Part shown: one piece after another, positions 26,442 to 33,236 of the stretch
How positions within the stretch are numbered: the first letter of the stretch is position 1
How the letters are laid out: each line of letters opens with the position of its first letter
Assembly (NCBI GenBank): GCA_902574355.1
Contig: CACGNN010000012.1
Coordinates: 1-33,236, forward strand
DNA: 33,236 nucleotides
From: an uncultured SAR86 cluster bacterium
GTDB lineage: Bacteria; Pseudomonadota; Gammaproteobacteria; Magnimaribacterales; Magnimaribacteraceae
Reading direction: 5' to 3'
Position numbers and translations under genes: made by a program
Notes under the pieces: generated by a model
Databases searched by the model: none
What the model was told of the DNA's origin: nothing
The model's input: the letters and a program-made list of their open reading frames with translations, nothing else

Positions 26442-27803
26442 ATGAAATCTGAAAATCTATTATCTATTTCGCCTTTAGACGGCAGATACAATAAATCTGC
26501 CTCAGATTTAAGGGCTATCACTAGTGAATTCGGGTTAATAAAATACAGAGTAATCATTGAAATCAAATGGTTCATGCACCTCTCAAGTAATTCAAAGATT
26601 AAAGAACTCCCTAAGTTAAATATTAAAGAAATTACGTATCTCAATGATTTAATTAGTAATTTTGATATTACCGATGCTAAACGTGTCAAATCTATCGAGA
26701 ATAAAACTAATCATGATGTCAAAGCAGTTGAATATTTCTTAAAAGAAAAATTTAAGAAACACAAAAAACTAGACAAATATTCTGAATTTATACATTTTGC
26801 TTGTACTTCTGAAGACATAAACAATCTCTCATACGCATTAATGATTAAAGATGCTTCAGTAGTCGTTAATGTATTAATTAATAAATTAGAAAAAAAACTT
26901 AAGTCTTTATCAAAAAGATATTCAGGAAAATCCATGCTTTCAAGGACTCATGGTCAAAGTGCCTCTCCTACTACTATGGGCAAAGAATTCTCTAATTACT
27001 TCTATAGAATTAACAAACTTTCTACTGAAATAAAACGTCACGAGATGACAGGAAAAATTAATGGAGCAGTAGGTAACTATAATGCTCACCATGTTGCTTA
27101 TCCGAACGTTGATTGGGAGAAGGTTGCAAAAGATTTTGTTAAAAGTTTAAAGCTAAGTTTCAATAGTCACACTACTCAAGTAGAGCCTAAAGACTCTATT
27201 GCCATGTTATTAGGTGATTACGTAAAGCTAAATAATATCCTTATAGACTTAAGTAGAGATATTTGGGGATACATATCATTAGGCTACTTCAAACAGAAAC
27301 TAAAGGATGGCGAGGTTGGTTCTTCAACAATGCCTCACAAGGTCAATCCTATAGATTTTGAAAATGCAGAGGGTAATTTCGGAATGGCTAATGCCAACTT
27401 AACTCATATCAGTAATACAGTTACCATTTCTAGATGGCAAAGGGACCTAACAGACTCCACTGTCATGAGAAATATAGGCACTTGTTTCGGATACATAAAC
27501 ATTGCATTGAATTCTCTACTTAAAGGTTTAAATAAACTTGAATTAAATAATGAAAAATTAATTGATGATTTAAATGATTCCTGGGAAGTTCTTACTGAAG
27601 CTATTCAAACAATTATCAGAAAAAACAATATACCCAATGGTTATGAATTAATGAAGAAACTATCCAGGGGTAAAGACTTAAACAAATCTGATTTAATAAA
27701 ATTTATAGAAAACATGGAAGTTCCGCAGGACGAAAAACAGCGCCTTTTAGAACTTACGCCTCTCTCCTATACAGGCTATGCAGAGAAGCTTTCTAAGAGC
27801 TAA
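26442..27803 (+). CDS. purB: Adenylosuccinate lyase
   Basis: A 453-residue fumarase/aspartase-superfamily enzyme, close to the E. coli PurB length (456) and of the same ISPLDGRY-starting branch. It cleaves SAICAR to AICAR and adenylosuccinate to AMP, releasing fumarate. The catalytic His is in SRTHGQSASPT (His170), and the superfamily signature GSSTMPHKVNP is at 293-303 with the mobile-loop serines. HFACTSEDINN (118-128) is also diagnostic. It stands alone, divergent from the amidohydrolase. The usual upstream neighbour hflD is missing. Confidence 0.98.
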   Translation: MKSENLLSISPLDGRYNKSASDLRAITSEFGLIKYRVIIEIKWFMHLSSNSKIKELPKLNIKEITYLNDLISNFDITDAKRVKSIENKTNHDVKAVEYFLKEKFKKHKKLDKYSEFIHFACTSEDINNLSYALMIKDASVVVNVLINKLEKKLKSLSKRYSGKSMLSRTHGQSASPTTMGKEFSNYFYRINKLSTEIKRHEMTGKINGAVGNYNAHHVAYPNVDWEKVAKDFVKSLKLSFNSHTTQVEPKDSIAMLLGDYVKLNNILIDLSRDIWGYISLGYFKQKLKDGEVGSSTMPHKVNPIDFENAEGNFGMANANLTHISNTVTISRWQRDLTDSTVMRNIGTCFGYINIALNSLLKGLNKLELNNEKLIDDLNDSWEVLTEAIQTIIRKNNIPNGYELMKKLSRGKDLNKSDLIKFIENMEVPQDEKQRLLELTPLSYTGYAEKLSKS

Positions 27804-27926
27804 AAGTTAGTTGATTTATAGCAATATCTCGTTAAACTGACGCCTCCTTAAAACTAGATTACATTTTATTTTGCTTAGATAGTTTTGGAGAATAATAGTC
27901 AATTCATATAAAGAAAAGGGAGAAAA
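27804..27926 (+). promoter_or_regulatory. aceA upstream region
   Basis: A 123-base gap holding the aceA control region. The ribosome site AAGGGAG (27916-27922) is strong. TTGCTT (27871-27876) followed after 16 bases by TAATAG (27893-27898) is the best but weak promoter candidate. I see no clear operator and no terminator for purB. Confidence 0.3.
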
Positions 27927-29507
27927 ATGGCCTCTTACAAAGAATTAATAAAAGAACTTACCGATCTAAAAAACAAAGGTAATGCTTCCAATGTAAACAT
28001 TGAACCTGAGAGTGCAGCAAGAATGAAACTACAAAATCAGTTTCAATCAGGTCTTGATATAGCTAGGTATACTGCAGCCATAATGAGAAAGGATATGGAT
28101 GAGTATGATGCTAATCCAGAAGCTTATACGCAATCTTTAGGTTGTTGGCATGGATTTATTGGACAGCAAAAACTTATTTCAATTAAAAAACATTTTGGTA
28201 ATACTGATAAAAAATATTTGTATCTCTCTGGTTGGATGGTCGCAGCCTTAAGATCCGAGTTTGGACCCCTACCGGACCAGTCCATGCACGAAAAAACTAC
28301 AGTCGCATCTTTGATAAATGAACTTTATACCTTTTTAAAACAAGCAGATGCTAGAGAGCTTGGAGATTTATTTAGGCAGTTAGATGAAGCTGAGGGAGAT
28401 GCTAAAGCGGAAATTCAAAATAAAATAGATAACTTCCAAACACATATTGTTCCAATTATTGCTGATATTGATGCCGGTTTTGGAAATGAAGAAGCCACTT
28501 ATCTTATGGCTAAACAAATGATTGAGGCTGGAGCCTGTTGTATTCAAATTGAAAATCAAGTTTCTGACGAAAAACAATGCGGACATCAAGATGGTAAAGT
28601 GACAGTTCCTCATGCAGACTTCTTGGCCAAAATAAATGCAGTTCGCTATGCTTTTTTAGAATTGGGGGTCGATGACGGAGTGATAGTGGCAAGAACTGAC
28701 TCATTGGGAGCTGGTTTAACAAAGCAAATAGCAATTACTCACGAAGTAGGAGATCTTGGGGATCAATATAATTCTTTTCTAGATTTAGAAGTGGTTTCTG
28801 AGGATCAAATGAAACATGGTGATGTTCTCATCAACTATCATGGAAAAGTAGTGAGACCAAGAAGGCTTCCAAGCAATCTATATAGATTTATGGAGGGCAC
28901 CGGTGAGGCGAGATGTATTTTAGATTCAGTTACCAGTCTCCAAAATGGTGCAGATCTTATATGGATAGAAACAGAAAAACCTCATATTGGTCAGATTGGT
29001 GCAATGATGGATGAAATTAGAAAAGTTATTCCTAATGCCAAACTTGTATATAACAACAGTCCTTCTTTCAATTGGACATTAAATTTCAGACAGCAAGTTT
29101 TTGATGCAATGGAGAAGGCTGGAAAAGATATTTCTGATTATGACAGAGATAATCTTATGGATGAAAAGTATGACACATCTGAACTTGGTCTAGAGGCTGA
29201 TGAAAAAATAAGAACATTTCAGGCAGATGCTGCAAAGCAAGCTGGTATTTTCCATCATCTAATCACCCTTCCCACTTACCATACTGCAGCATTATCCACT
29301 GATAATCTTGCAAAAGAATATTTTGGTGATGAGGGTATGCTAGGTTATGTAAAAGGTGTGCAAAGAAAAGAAATACGGGAAGGTATTGCATGCGTTAAAC
29401 ATCAAAATATGGCTGGATCAGATATGGGAGATGATCATAAAGAATATTTTGCTGGAGAGGCAGCTCTAAAGGCTTCAGGTGAAGATAATACTATGAATCA
29501 GTTTTAA
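27927..29507 (+). CDS. aceA: Isocitrate lyase
   Basis: A 526-residue enzyme of the longer isocitrate lyase type found in Pseudomonas, rather than the E. coli length of about 434. It splits isocitrate into glyoxylate and succinate. The catalytic cysteine loop reads KQCGH (Cys218) in DEKQCGHQDGK, a variant of the KKCGH of the short type. The metal-binding part shows ADIDAGFG (about 177-184), and TDSLGAG and WIETEKP are also family segments. It begins with a strong ribosome site and ends in a bidirectional terminator. No malate synthase is in the window, so the rest of the glyoxylate shunt must lie elsewhere. It supports growth on acetate or fatty acids. Confidence 0.98.
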   Translation: MASYKELIKELTDLKNKGNASNVNIEPESAARMKLQNQFQSGLDIARYTAAIMRKDMDEYDANPEAYTQSLGCWHGFIGQQKLISIKKHFGNTDKKYLYLSGWMVAALRSEFGPLPDQSMHEKTTVASLINELYTFLKQADARELGDLFRQLDEAEGDAKAEIQNKIDNFQTHIVPIIADIDAGFGNEEATYLMAKQMIEAGACCIQIENQVSDEKQCGHQDGKVTVPHADFLAKINAVRYAFLELGVDDGVIVARTDSLGAGLTKQIAITHEVGDLGDQYNSFLDLEVVSEDQMKHGDVLINYHGKVVRPRRLPSNLYRFMEGTGEARCILDSVTSLQNGADLIWIETEKPHIGQIGAMMDEIRKVIPNAKLVYNNSPSFNWTLNFRQQVFDAMEKAGKDISDYDRDNLMDEKYDTSELGLEADEKIRTFQADAAKQAGIFHHLITLPTYHTAALSTDNLAKEYFGDEGMLGYVKGVQRKEIREGIACVKHQNMAGSDMGDDHKEYFAGEAALKASGEDNTMNQF

Positions 29508-29519
29508 TTAACTCTCATA

Positions 29520-29546
29520 AAAAAAGGAGCTTTAAGCTCCTTTTTT
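29520..29546. terminator. Bidirectional intrinsic terminator
   Basis: A 12-bp stem (AAAAAAGGAGCT / AGCTCCTTTTTT) with a 3-base loop (TTA) lies between aceA and the convergent nqrM. It has a T-run on either strand. The nqrM stop codon (29545-29547) is built from the end of the T-run. Confidence 0.92.
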
Positions 29547-29721
29547 ATTGTTCTATACATTTTGATGGATTTCCACCACACAGTTCACATTCGCGACCTG
29601 GCTCTAAATTAGATAGTCCCCCACATGATCCGGCTATAGGCTTTTTGCCGAAAAATAAACCTACAGACATAAGAGTTATTATCAGTAGAAGAACTATGAA
29701 AATTAAGAAAGTTTCAAACAT
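29545..29721 (-). CDS. nqrM: NQR maturation protein NqrM (DUF539)
   Basis: A 58-residue protein. It has one N-terminal membrane helix (FLIFIVLLLIITLMSVGLFFG), then KKPIAGSCGGL and a Cys cluster (Cys33, Cys45, Cys48, Cys55). This order and the GxxPIxGSCGGL element match NqrM, which is needed to deliver or insert iron at the NqrD/NqrE centre of Na+-NQR. It starts 2 bases after the apbE stop, in the usual nqrF-apbE-nqrM order, and ends in the shared terminator. Its short length makes it easy to miss in automatic gene calling. Confidence 0.93.
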   Translation of the reverse strand: MFETFLIFIVLLLIITLMSVGLFFGKKPIAGSCGGLSNLEPGRECELCGGNPSKCIEQ

Positions 29722-29723
29722 TT

Positions 29724-30737
29724 TTACATTTTAACCTTTTGTAACTCTTTAGAAAATAATAAATTAGGATTGCTGTCTTGCTCATAAATAAATAAAGCCT
29801 TAATCTCATATTGATTGGCATAATCCATAGCAGCCTCTAATTCCATTACGTTCAATGTAGTGGCTAGAGCATCGGCGATCATGGCGTTATCGGAAATTAC
29901 CGAAACAGATTTCCTGGATAAATTGTTGGGTGAACCTACTATTGGATTTATTGTATGGCTGTATTCTTCCTCATTAAAAATTCTTATATTTCTATAATCG
30001 CCTGAGGTAGCCATGGCAAAGGAGTCATGATTACTAGAAATAAATGAATAAACAATTTTGTCAGGTTTTGAAGGACTCACAACACCTATTTTCCATGGTG
30101 TTTTGTCAATTTTGTGCTTGGTAGTCCTAATTTCTCCTCCAAGTTCAACAAATAGATTATCAATGTTCAATTCACTAGAGAGATATTTATAAACCTTATC
30201 AATCGCAAAACCTTTAGCAATAGACGAAAAGTCTAGTGCAACATCTCTTTTTCTTTTGACAGCTAATGCTTCTTTATTTATCTCTATTGAATCACAACCA
30301 ACTTGAGTTTTAAGATATTGAATATCTTTCGGAGGTGGTTTTTGATTCTTTTCAAGAGGTCCAAAACCCCAAGAATCTACCAATTTCCCTATTGAAACAT
30401 CATATAGACCTTTAGATTTAATGCATGTATCAACTGCATAACTCAAGACTTCAATGAAGTCTTGAGAGACTTCTACCCATTCATTTATATCAGAATAATT
30501 TACTTTATTTATCAATGAATCATTTAGATAAGTTGACATAGATAAATTTACTGAATTAAAAGAATCATAAATTGATTGCTCTAAATTATCATATTCAGAA
30601 AAGACAATTACATTATAGGTAGTCCCCATGATACTGCCTTCGATTCTTTGAGGTTCATCATCATCTAAAAATAAACTTAGAAATAGAACTGATATTAAGA
30701 TTAATAAAATCAGTATTGGAGAAGTTTTTTGGATCAA
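29724..30737 (-). CDS. apbE: FAD:protein FMN transferase ApbE
   Basis: A 337-residue flavin transferase that attaches FMN covalently to a threonine of NqrB and NqrC, using FAD. It is anchored in the membrane by an N-terminal hydrophobic segment (PILILLILISVLFLSLFL) without the lipobox Cys common in this family. Family motifs include GSIMGTTYNV, ALDFSSIAKGFAIDKV, ATSGDYRN and HTINPIVGSP (usually H-I-D-P, so Asn replaces Asp here), with a final DAMIADALATTLNVM. The start is a TTG 3 bases after the nqrF stop; no better upstream start exists. It is part of the nqr operon and directly upstream of nqrM. Confidence 0.95.
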   Translation of the reverse strand: MIQKTSPILILLILISVLFLSLFLDDDEPQRIEGSIMGTTYNVIVFSEYDNLEQSIYDSFNSVNLSMSTYLNDSLINKVNYSDINEWVEVSQDFIEVLSYAVDTCIKSKGLYDVSIGKLVDSWGFGPLEKNQKPPPKDIQYLKTQVGCDSIEINKEALAVKRKRDVALDFSSIAKGFAIDKVYKYLSSELNIDNLFVELGGEIRTTKHKIDKTPWKIGVVSPSKPDKIVYSFISSNHDSFAMATSGDYRNIRIFNEEEYSHTINPIVGSPNNLSRKSVSVISDNAMIADALATTLNVMELEAAMDYANQYEIKALFIYEQDSNPNLLFSKELQKVKM

Positions 30738-30740
30738 ACT

Positions 30741-31973
30741 TTAACTGCCAAAATCATCAAATTTTATTGCTTCAGGCTCTACTCCAAGACTATCTAACAT
30801 ATCAAAACATGCAGCCATCATTGGAGGTGGACCGCACATATAATATTCACAATCTTCTGGAGCAGGATGATCTTTTAGATATTGATCATGGATGACTTGG
30901 TGGATGAAGCCTGTATGCCCTTCCCAATTATCTTCAGGTAAAGGATCAGATAAAGCTACATGCCATTCAAAATTCTCATGTTCTTCCGCTAATTTGTCAT
31001 ATTCATCTGTATAGAACATTTCTGTTAAGCTTCTAGCTCCATAAAAGAAAGTGATTTTTCGTTTAGAGTTTAATCTTAGTAACTGATCAAAAATATGAGA
31101 TCTCATTGGAGCCATACCTGCACCGCCACCTATGAACACCATCTCTGCATCAGTCTCTTCCGCAAAAAATTCTCCAAAAGGTCCGAAAATGGTCAGAGTA
31201 TCGCCTTCTTTTAAATTAAAAATATAAGAACTCATTTCACCTGCTGGGAAATCTGTTCCAGGAGGAGGTGAAGCAATTCTGATATTGAATTTCATTATTC
31301 CTTTTTCATTTGGATAATTGGCCATAGAGTAAGCTCTGATAACTGGCTCAAGTGTCTTAGAAGAGTTCTCCCAAACACCGAATCTATCCCAATCTCCATG
31401 GTATTCCTCTTCAATATCAAAAGACTTGTAATCCAATTCATATGGAGGAATTTCCATTTGAACATAACCGCCAGCTTTAAAAGCAACTTCTTCTCCTTCA
31501 GGTAATTTAAGAACAAGTTCTTTAATAAAAGTCGCAACATTTTTATTTGAAACAACTTCACATTCCCACTTCCTAGCACCAAAGACTTCATCTGGTACTA
31601 CTATTTCCATATCATCTTTGACAGGAACTTGGCAAGATAGCCTCCAACCTTCCTTTTTTTCTTTATTAGTAAAATGAGATTCTTCAGTTGGAAGAATAGA
31701 TCCTCCACCACTTAAAACCTTGCATTTACATTGAGCACAAGTTCCACCTCCACCACAGGCAGATGATAAGAATAAATTCTGAGCAGCCAAAGTTTGTAGT
31801 AATTTTCCTCCAGCCTCTACATCAATAGATTTAGCAGCATCGTTCATAGATATACTGATATTACCTGAAGAAACTAAAAGCTTCCTTGCGCCAAGAATTA
31901 TAAAAACCATCAAATTGACTGCAATTGTGAAAACTAGAACGCCTAGCACGATTTCATTTTGAATAAAGTTCAT
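30741..31973 (-). CDS. nqrF: Na+-translocating NADH:quinone oxidoreductase subunit F
   Basis: A 410-residue protein. I start at the ATG at 31973, one base after the nqrE stop; an ATG 36 bases upstream lies inside nqrE and only adds a non-family tail. An N-terminal membrane helix ([19 protein letters not shown]) precedes a [2Fe-2S] ferredoxin domain with Cys73, Cys79, Cys82 and Cys114 ([10 protein letters not shown]). The FAD domain carries RAYSMANYP, and the NADH domain has [13 protein letters not shown] and CGPPPMMAA. It oxidises NADH and passes electrons through FAD and the [2Fe-2S] centre to the rest of the pump. Confidence 0.98.
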   Translation of the reverse strand: MNFIQNEIVLGVLVFTIAVNLMVFIILGARKLLVSSGNISISMNDAAKSIDVEAGGKLLQTLAAQNLFLSSACGGGGTCAQCKCKVLSGGGSILPTEESHFTNKEKKEGWRLSCQVPVKDDMEIVVPDEVFGARKWECEVVSNKNVATFIKELVLKLPEGEEVAFKAGGYVQMEIPPYELDYKSFDIEEEYHGDWDRFGVWENSSKTLEPVIRAYSMANYPNEKGIMKFNIRIASPPPGTDFPAGEMSSYIFNLKEGDTLTIFGPFGEFFAEETDAEMVFIGGGAGMAPMRSHIFDQLLRLNSKRKITFFYGARSLTEMFYTDEYDKLAEEHENFEWHVALSDPLPEDNWEGHTGFIHQVIHDQYLKDHPAPEDCEYYMCGPPPMMAACFDMLDSLGVEPEAIKFDDFGS

Positions 31974-31974
31974 T

Positions 31975-32574
31975 TTATAAAGATATTCCTCCGAATGATA
32001 AAAAACCAAAACACATTAATCCTACTGTTATGAAAGTTATACCTAACCCTTGAAGACCTTCAGGTATATCAGCATATTTTAACCTCTCAGTTATCCCCGC
32101 TAAAGCCACAATGGCAAGAGCCCAACCAGTTCCTGCTCCAAGACCATAAACTATACTTTCAGTAAATTCTAGGTTTCTTTCTATAGAAAAAAGTACTCCG
32201 CCTAGAATTGCACAGTTAACTGTAATTAATGGCAAGAATACACCGAGTGCATTATAAAGAGCTGGTATATAACGATCTAAAAACATTTCTAGTATTTGTA
32301 CTAAAGCCGCAATAATTCCTATGTAACATATGAGTCCTACGAAATGTAAATCTGAACCAGGAAAGAGTGCATCTGCTTTTAAGAAATAATTAAAAATTAA
32401 ATTATTTATTGGCACTGCAAGTCCTAGTACGACAATAACAGCAATTCCCAAACCAATCGCAGGTTGGATTCTTTTAGAAATGGCAAGGAAAGTACACATG
32501 CCAAGAAAAAAGTTGATTGCTATATTCTCAATGAAAACAGCTTTAATGAAAATACTAAGATATGCTTCTAGCAT
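31975..32574 (-). CDS. nqrE: Na+-translocating NADH:quinone oxidoreductase subunit E
   Basis: A 199-residue integral membrane subunit with about six helices. It aligns over its whole length with Vibrio NqrE as I remember it: [15 protein letters not shown] near the start, [32 protein letters not shown] and [19 protein letters not shown]. Cys27 and Cys121 correspond to the two Cys that, with two from NqrD, ligate the intramembrane iron centre. Its start overlaps the nqrD stop (TAATG). Confidence 0.98.
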   Translation of the reverse strand: MLEAYLSIFIKAVFIENIAINFFLGMCTFLAISKRIQPAIGLGIAVIVVLGLAVPINNLIFNYFLKADALFPGSDLHFVGLICYIGIIAALVQILEMFLDRYIPALYNALGVFLPLITVNCAILGGVLFSIERNLEFTESIVYGLGAGTGWALAIVALAGITERLKYADIPEGLQGLGITFITVGLMCFGFLSFGGISL

Positions 32575-33236
32575 TAAGCTGCTCCCTTTTCACCTTCAAG
32601 ACTATTTTTAGATATCTTAAATTCTGGCTCTTCTATTTGATCTGTTTTCCATTGTCTGAGTGCCCATATAGTGAACCCTATGATGAAAAAAGAGCTTGCT
32701 GGAGTTAAGAAAAAGTTATTTGCAAGATACCATCCACCATTAGTAGTCAGAGGCATTATTTCGATTCCATAGAATGTTCCAGCACCCACGAATTCTCTTA
32801 TGATAGCAATAACAATTAAGATAACACTATAACCAAGTCCATTACCAAAACCATCAATTGCACTCATCAATGGTCCATTTTTCATAGCAAAGGCTTCTGC
32901 CCTACCCATAACTATACAATTAGTAACGATTAACCCGACAAATACTGACAATGTCTTACTGCTCTCATAATCGAAAGCTTGAAGGACTTCGTCTACAAGC
33001 ATGACGAGTGTGGCTATTATAGATATCTGTACAATGATTCTAATATTTGTTGGGATATGATTTCTTATTAGAGATACAGAAAGATTAGATAAGGTTACAA
33101 CAGTTGTTAGAGCAACACACATAATTAATGTGATATAGAGGTTACCCGTTACAGCAAGAGCAGAACAAATGCCTAAGATTTGCAATGCAATAGGATTGTC
33201 ATTAAAGATAGGATTGAGTAAAACTTCTTTCGCTTT
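32574..33236 (-). CDS. nqrD: Na+-translocating NADH:quinone oxidoreductase subunit D, 5' end outside window
   Basis: The frame stays open to the right edge: the 17 codons before the TTG at 33185 read [17 protein letters not shown] and align with the conserved NqrD N-terminus, so that TTG is internal and the true start is just outside. At least 220 residues are visible. Conserved segments are [47 protein letters not shown] and DGFGNGLGY. The Cys in GICSAL and in TNCIVMG are the NqrD ligands of the intramembrane iron centre. It should be preceded by nqrA, nqrB and nqrC beyond the window. Confidence 0.97.
   Translation of the reverse strand, partial: KAKEVLLNPIFNDNPIALQILGICSALAVTGNLYITLIMCVALTTVVTLSNLSVSLIRNHIPTNIRIIVQISIIATLVMLVDEVLQAFDYESSKTLSVFVGLIVTNCIVMGRAEAFAMKNGPLMSAIDGFGNGLGYSVILIVIAIIREFVGAGTFYGIEIMPLTTNGGWYLANNFFLTPASSFFIIGFTIWALRQWKTDQIEEPEFKISKNSLEGEKGAA

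Noticed and set aside
28380-28734. Minus-strand open frames inside aceA
   Set aside because: They are shadows of a strongly conserved gene and have no start signals or recognisable composition.
31974-32009. Upstream ATG for nqrF
   Set aside because: It adds 12 residues not seen in NqrF and lies inside nqrE; the ATG at 31973 gives the family start.
33183-33185. TTG as start of nqrD
   Set aside because: Upstream codons to the window edge match the conserved NqrD N-terminus.

Overview
The window is AT-rich (about one third G+C by eye), very densely coded, and looks like a streamlined, probably marine, gammaproteobacterium of SAR86-like type. The evidence is the conserved housekeeping order infA / clpA-clpS-icd / mnmA / purB (much as I remember it in Pseudomonas), a Na+-translocating NADH:quinone oxidoreductase (NQR) operon with apbE and nqrM, a long-form isocitrate lyase, and many stop/start overlaps (TAATG, ATGA). 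The taxonomic call is an inference; there is no rRNA here. I found no tRNA, rRNA, CRISPR array, insertion sequence or prophage. No gene-free stretch exceeds 300 bases; the longest is about 200 bases (12834-13036).

Layout. (1) 1-9014 (+) is one tight operon for type I secretion. It holds the 3' part of a large RTX/Calx-beta protein that runs off the left edge, an unrecognised outer-membrane-barrel-like protein, a TolC-like channel, an ABC exporter ATPase with a one-base frameshift in a T6 run, a short HlyD-type adaptor, an exported metallo-beta-lactamase-fold hydrolase and a small membrane-anchored protein. (2) 9116-11472 (+) holds a beta-propeller lipoprotein and an exported tandem dimeric-alpha/beta-barrel protein, ending in a strong bidirectional terminator. 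(3) 16353-11512 (-) holds a TPR lipoprotein, a Tat-exported PhoD-like phosphatase, an exported lipocalin-like protein and a short-chain dehydrogenase. (4) 16431-17639 (+) is a family III CoA-transferase. (5) 17628-27803 is the housekeeping block. infA is followed by the leftward operon icd-clpS-clpA-serine hydrolase, then mnmA, a leftward operon of amidohydrolase-GST-small membrane protein-GIY-YIG, and purB. The cspD and hflD genes expected in this neighbourhood are absent. (6) 27927-29507 (+) is aceA. (7) 33236-29545 (-) is the end of the NQR operon: nqrD (cut by the right edge), nqrE, nqrF, apbE and the 58-aa nqrM.

How the genes work together. The first operon encodes a complete envelope-spanning secretion channel next to its likely substrate. 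Icd and AceA share isocitrate, so together they set the split between the TCA cycle and the glyoxylate shunt. ClpS delivers N-degron substrates to ClpA. ApbE and NqrM are maturation factors for the NQR complex encoded just upstream of them.

The most novel material is the RTX secretion operon: an uncharacterised barrel protein, minimal ABC and adaptor parts, and an exported MBL hydrolase as translationally coupled members. Next come two tiny membrane proteins and apparently leaderless promoters at purB and the CoA-transferase.
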